Of a DNA stretch of 64,000 nt, positions 62,750-64,000 are shown piece by piece. Location of the stretch: contig NZ_AP024895.1 in assembly GCF_024347055.1 (NCBI RefSeq), forward strand, positions 2,728,001 through 2,792,000. Reading direction: 5' to 3'. Position numbers and translations under genes: made by a program. Position 1 is the stretch's first letter; the number at the start of each line of letters is the position of its first letter. This DNA comes from Vibrio porteresiae DSM 19223 (GTDB lineage: Bacteria > Pseudomonadota > Gammaproteobacteria > Enterobacterales > Vibrionaceae). The notes below the pieces were generated by a model. That model did not search any database, was not told where the DNA came from, and was given only the letters and a program-made list of their open reading frames with translations.

Positions 62750-64000
62750 TTATAGATTAAATTTGCTTAACCTTGCTTTGTTTAGGTCGCTTAAATCGCC
62801 AATTTCTAGTAATGCTTGTTTAGTATTCTTCATTAAATCTTCATTGCTACCTGCAAGCATTAAACAGGCTCTAATATTTTTGGTTAATTCTTTTCCATTA
62901 AAAGAAAGGAATAGTTTTTTTAGTTCATCAGAAGATAGTTTTGCTAGCTGAACTACATCTTTTCGATCATATGACCGTTTATCACTTAGGCGAATGAGGA
63001 TTTGTTCTGGTGTCTCCTGTTTTTCACCTTGTTCAAACGCTTTTTTGAGAGCATCAACATATTCTTTGTCATTGATGCCAAAAAAGTTTAAATCAGTATT
63101 TTCTACATTGAAGCGCTCGCGATTCTTTTCATTTCTAGTTATGTAGAGATTGATCATTTCAGTCACTTTCTCATCTTGCTTGAGCTTCCTAAGCAACGAA
63201 ATCGCTTGGCTGTATTGAGACAAAGTTGCAGTTTCTACTGCTTCTGTCATACCTTTAACAAAAGCATCTACTACTTCATTAGCGTTATCTAAGAATGAGC
63301 CATGGTAAAGTTCCCAAGCAGCATCGAGGCCAGTTGCTTGATTTATTATATTGATTTCATTCTGCTTAGCATCACAAATTGCTACCAAGCTCTCTTTGTC
63401 GATATAACCCTTTTCAATGCTATCCAATAGAACCTTAACAATTGGATCAAAGCTAGGGTAATTTAGGCTATTGAGCTTATCTTTCCAAATTGTAGAACGA
63501 GTTTTTTGACTTTCTTTTTCTTCTTCAATCATTGCAGCAATGGCCAATACATCATCATTTACATACGTTTCATTAAGTTTCTTCACAAAATTTAAACTGG
63601 GTATTTTATATTTATCAGAGCTGTGGCAATAGTGGCACCAACATAGAATAATAATGGATTGAATTATTTCTTCTTTAATGTGTTTGTCGTAGTCAGTAGT
63701 AACAGACAAAGCAGTATCGATGTGCATTCTTATTTTTTTTAGCACTCTAATGTTCCGAATATCTAATCGGTCACAAACAGCTTTTATTTGTTCGAGGTGC
63801 TCATCATTAGCTTTTGCGCAAAGTTTCGTAGAAATATCAAAACAGTATTTTGTGCTCGGTTCATAGTGTAGTTGCTTATCGACAATTTTCTCTTTGTACT
63901 GTTGGTACTCTTCTAGATCATGTGAGTCTTCATTCAGTAGAATTACGATCTTGCATTTTTTCTGTTCTTTGAGGAATGAGACTAAGCCTAAGAAATCGCG
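62750..64000 (-). CDS. Probable KAP-like P-loop NTPase, C-terminal part (partial)
   Basis: The open frame continues without a stop to the window edge; the 5' end is outside. The visible 416 codons contain FLKEQKKCKIVILLNEDS, a Walker B-like strand, then KEKIVDKQLHYEPS, which resembles the segment after Walker B in KAP and related phage-defence NTPases. The rest is helical with no further motif I know. A GTG at 63745 gives a 331-residue protein but is unlikely to be the true start. The gene is AT-rich and sits beside two helicases, which supports a defence island. Confidence 0.6.
   Translation of the reverse strand, partial: RDFLGLVSFLKEQKKCKIVILLNEDSHDLEEYQQYKEKIVDKQLHYEPSTKYCFDISTKLCAKANDEHLEQIKAVCDRLDIRNIRVLKKIRMHIDTALSVTTDYDKHIKEEIIQSIIILCWCHYCHSSDKYKIPSLNFVKKLNETYVNDDVLAIAAMIEEEKESQKTRSTIWKDKLNSLNYPSFDPIVKVLLDSIEKGYIDKESLVAICDAKQNEINIINQATGLDAAWELYHGSFLDNANEVVDAFVKGMTEAVETATLSQYSQAISLLRKLKQDEKVTEMINLYITRNEKNRERFNVENTDLNFFGINDKEYVDALKKAFEQGEKQETPEQILIRLSDKRSYDRKDVVQLAKLSSDELKKLFLSFNGKELTKNIRACLMLAGSNEDLMKNTKQALLEIGDLSDLNKARLSKFNL

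Noticed and set aside
63745..63747. GTG at 63745 as the start of the last gene
   Set aside because: The same frame stays open to the window edge and encodes a Walker B-like segment, so the gene starts outside the window.
1..64000. CRISPR arrays, rRNA or tRNA genes other than tmRNA, complete IS elements
   Set aside because: No regular repeat-spacer pattern, no rRNA sequence, no convincing tRNA and no transposase was seen on reading; short tRNAs could have been missed without a covariance search.

Overview
The window looks like a chromosomal segment of a Vibrio or close relative. The run rpmE2-rpmJ2 / trmO / proS / DUF533 / yaeP / purL / mltF / tadA / adhC-fghA / type IV minor pilins-pilE / dnaJ-dnaK / grpE / nadK / recN / bamE / rnfH-ratA / smpB-ssrA matches, from memory, the backbone order known in V. 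cholerae. The tmRNA tag (ANDENYALAA), Fur-, LexA-, PurR- and sigma32-like sites and codon use all fit a gammaproteobacterium.

Layout. 1-7.6 kb: housekeeping genes (DUF188 protein, the zinc-free ribosomal proteins L36/L31 behind a dyad that may be a Zur site, TrmO, ProRS, small conserved proteins) and an orphan GltD-like flavoprotein. 8-14 kb: purL with a PurR-like box, and the lipoprotein transglycosylase mltF. 14.3-20.7 kb: an unrecognised 43-codon basic protein, tadA, a LysR gene divergent from the glutathione-dependent formaldehyde oxidation pair, and a minor pilin operon divergent from pilE. 20.8-33.3 kb: chaperone and ribosome rescue block (dnaJ, dnaK, grpE with sigma32-like promoters; recN with two LexA boxes; smpB and ssrA). 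A TonB receptor with a Fur-like box sits between dnaK and grpE, where I would expect those two genes to be adjacent.

Accessory half, 33.3-64 kb. It begins directly after ssrA, a classical integration site, with a P4-type integrase broken by a one-base frameshift. Beyond it are a FhuA/FoxA-type receptor divergent from a LysR gene, a bifunctional glutathionylspermidine synthetase/amidase, a chemoreceptor with a duplicated sensor half, a four-gene Wadjet/Mks-like SMC system in the order C-B-A-D, a LysE exporter divergent from an Lrp regulator, a PTS EIICB convergent with a LacI repressor, and an E. coli-like hipBA module. After that come an unknown zinc-ribbon membrane protein, a NERD-UvrD helicase, a methyltransferase coupled to a PLD-SF2 helicase, and the 3' part of a probable KAP-like NTPase cut by the window edge. 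The last four look like part of a defence island.

Most notable signals: (1) three HipB-type operators (TATCC-N8-GGATA) in front of hipBA at exact 28-bp steps, plus two more, also 28 bp apart, in front of the PTS gene 3 kb away, which suggests that the HipB homologue controls a sugar transporter; (2) the methyltransferase/PLD-helicase pair and its neighbours as a poorly described defence cluster; (3) the reversed-order Wadjet-like operon with a short JetD; (4) the small basic ORF with a perfect ribosome binding site. No searches were run; family calls are from reading the sequences.
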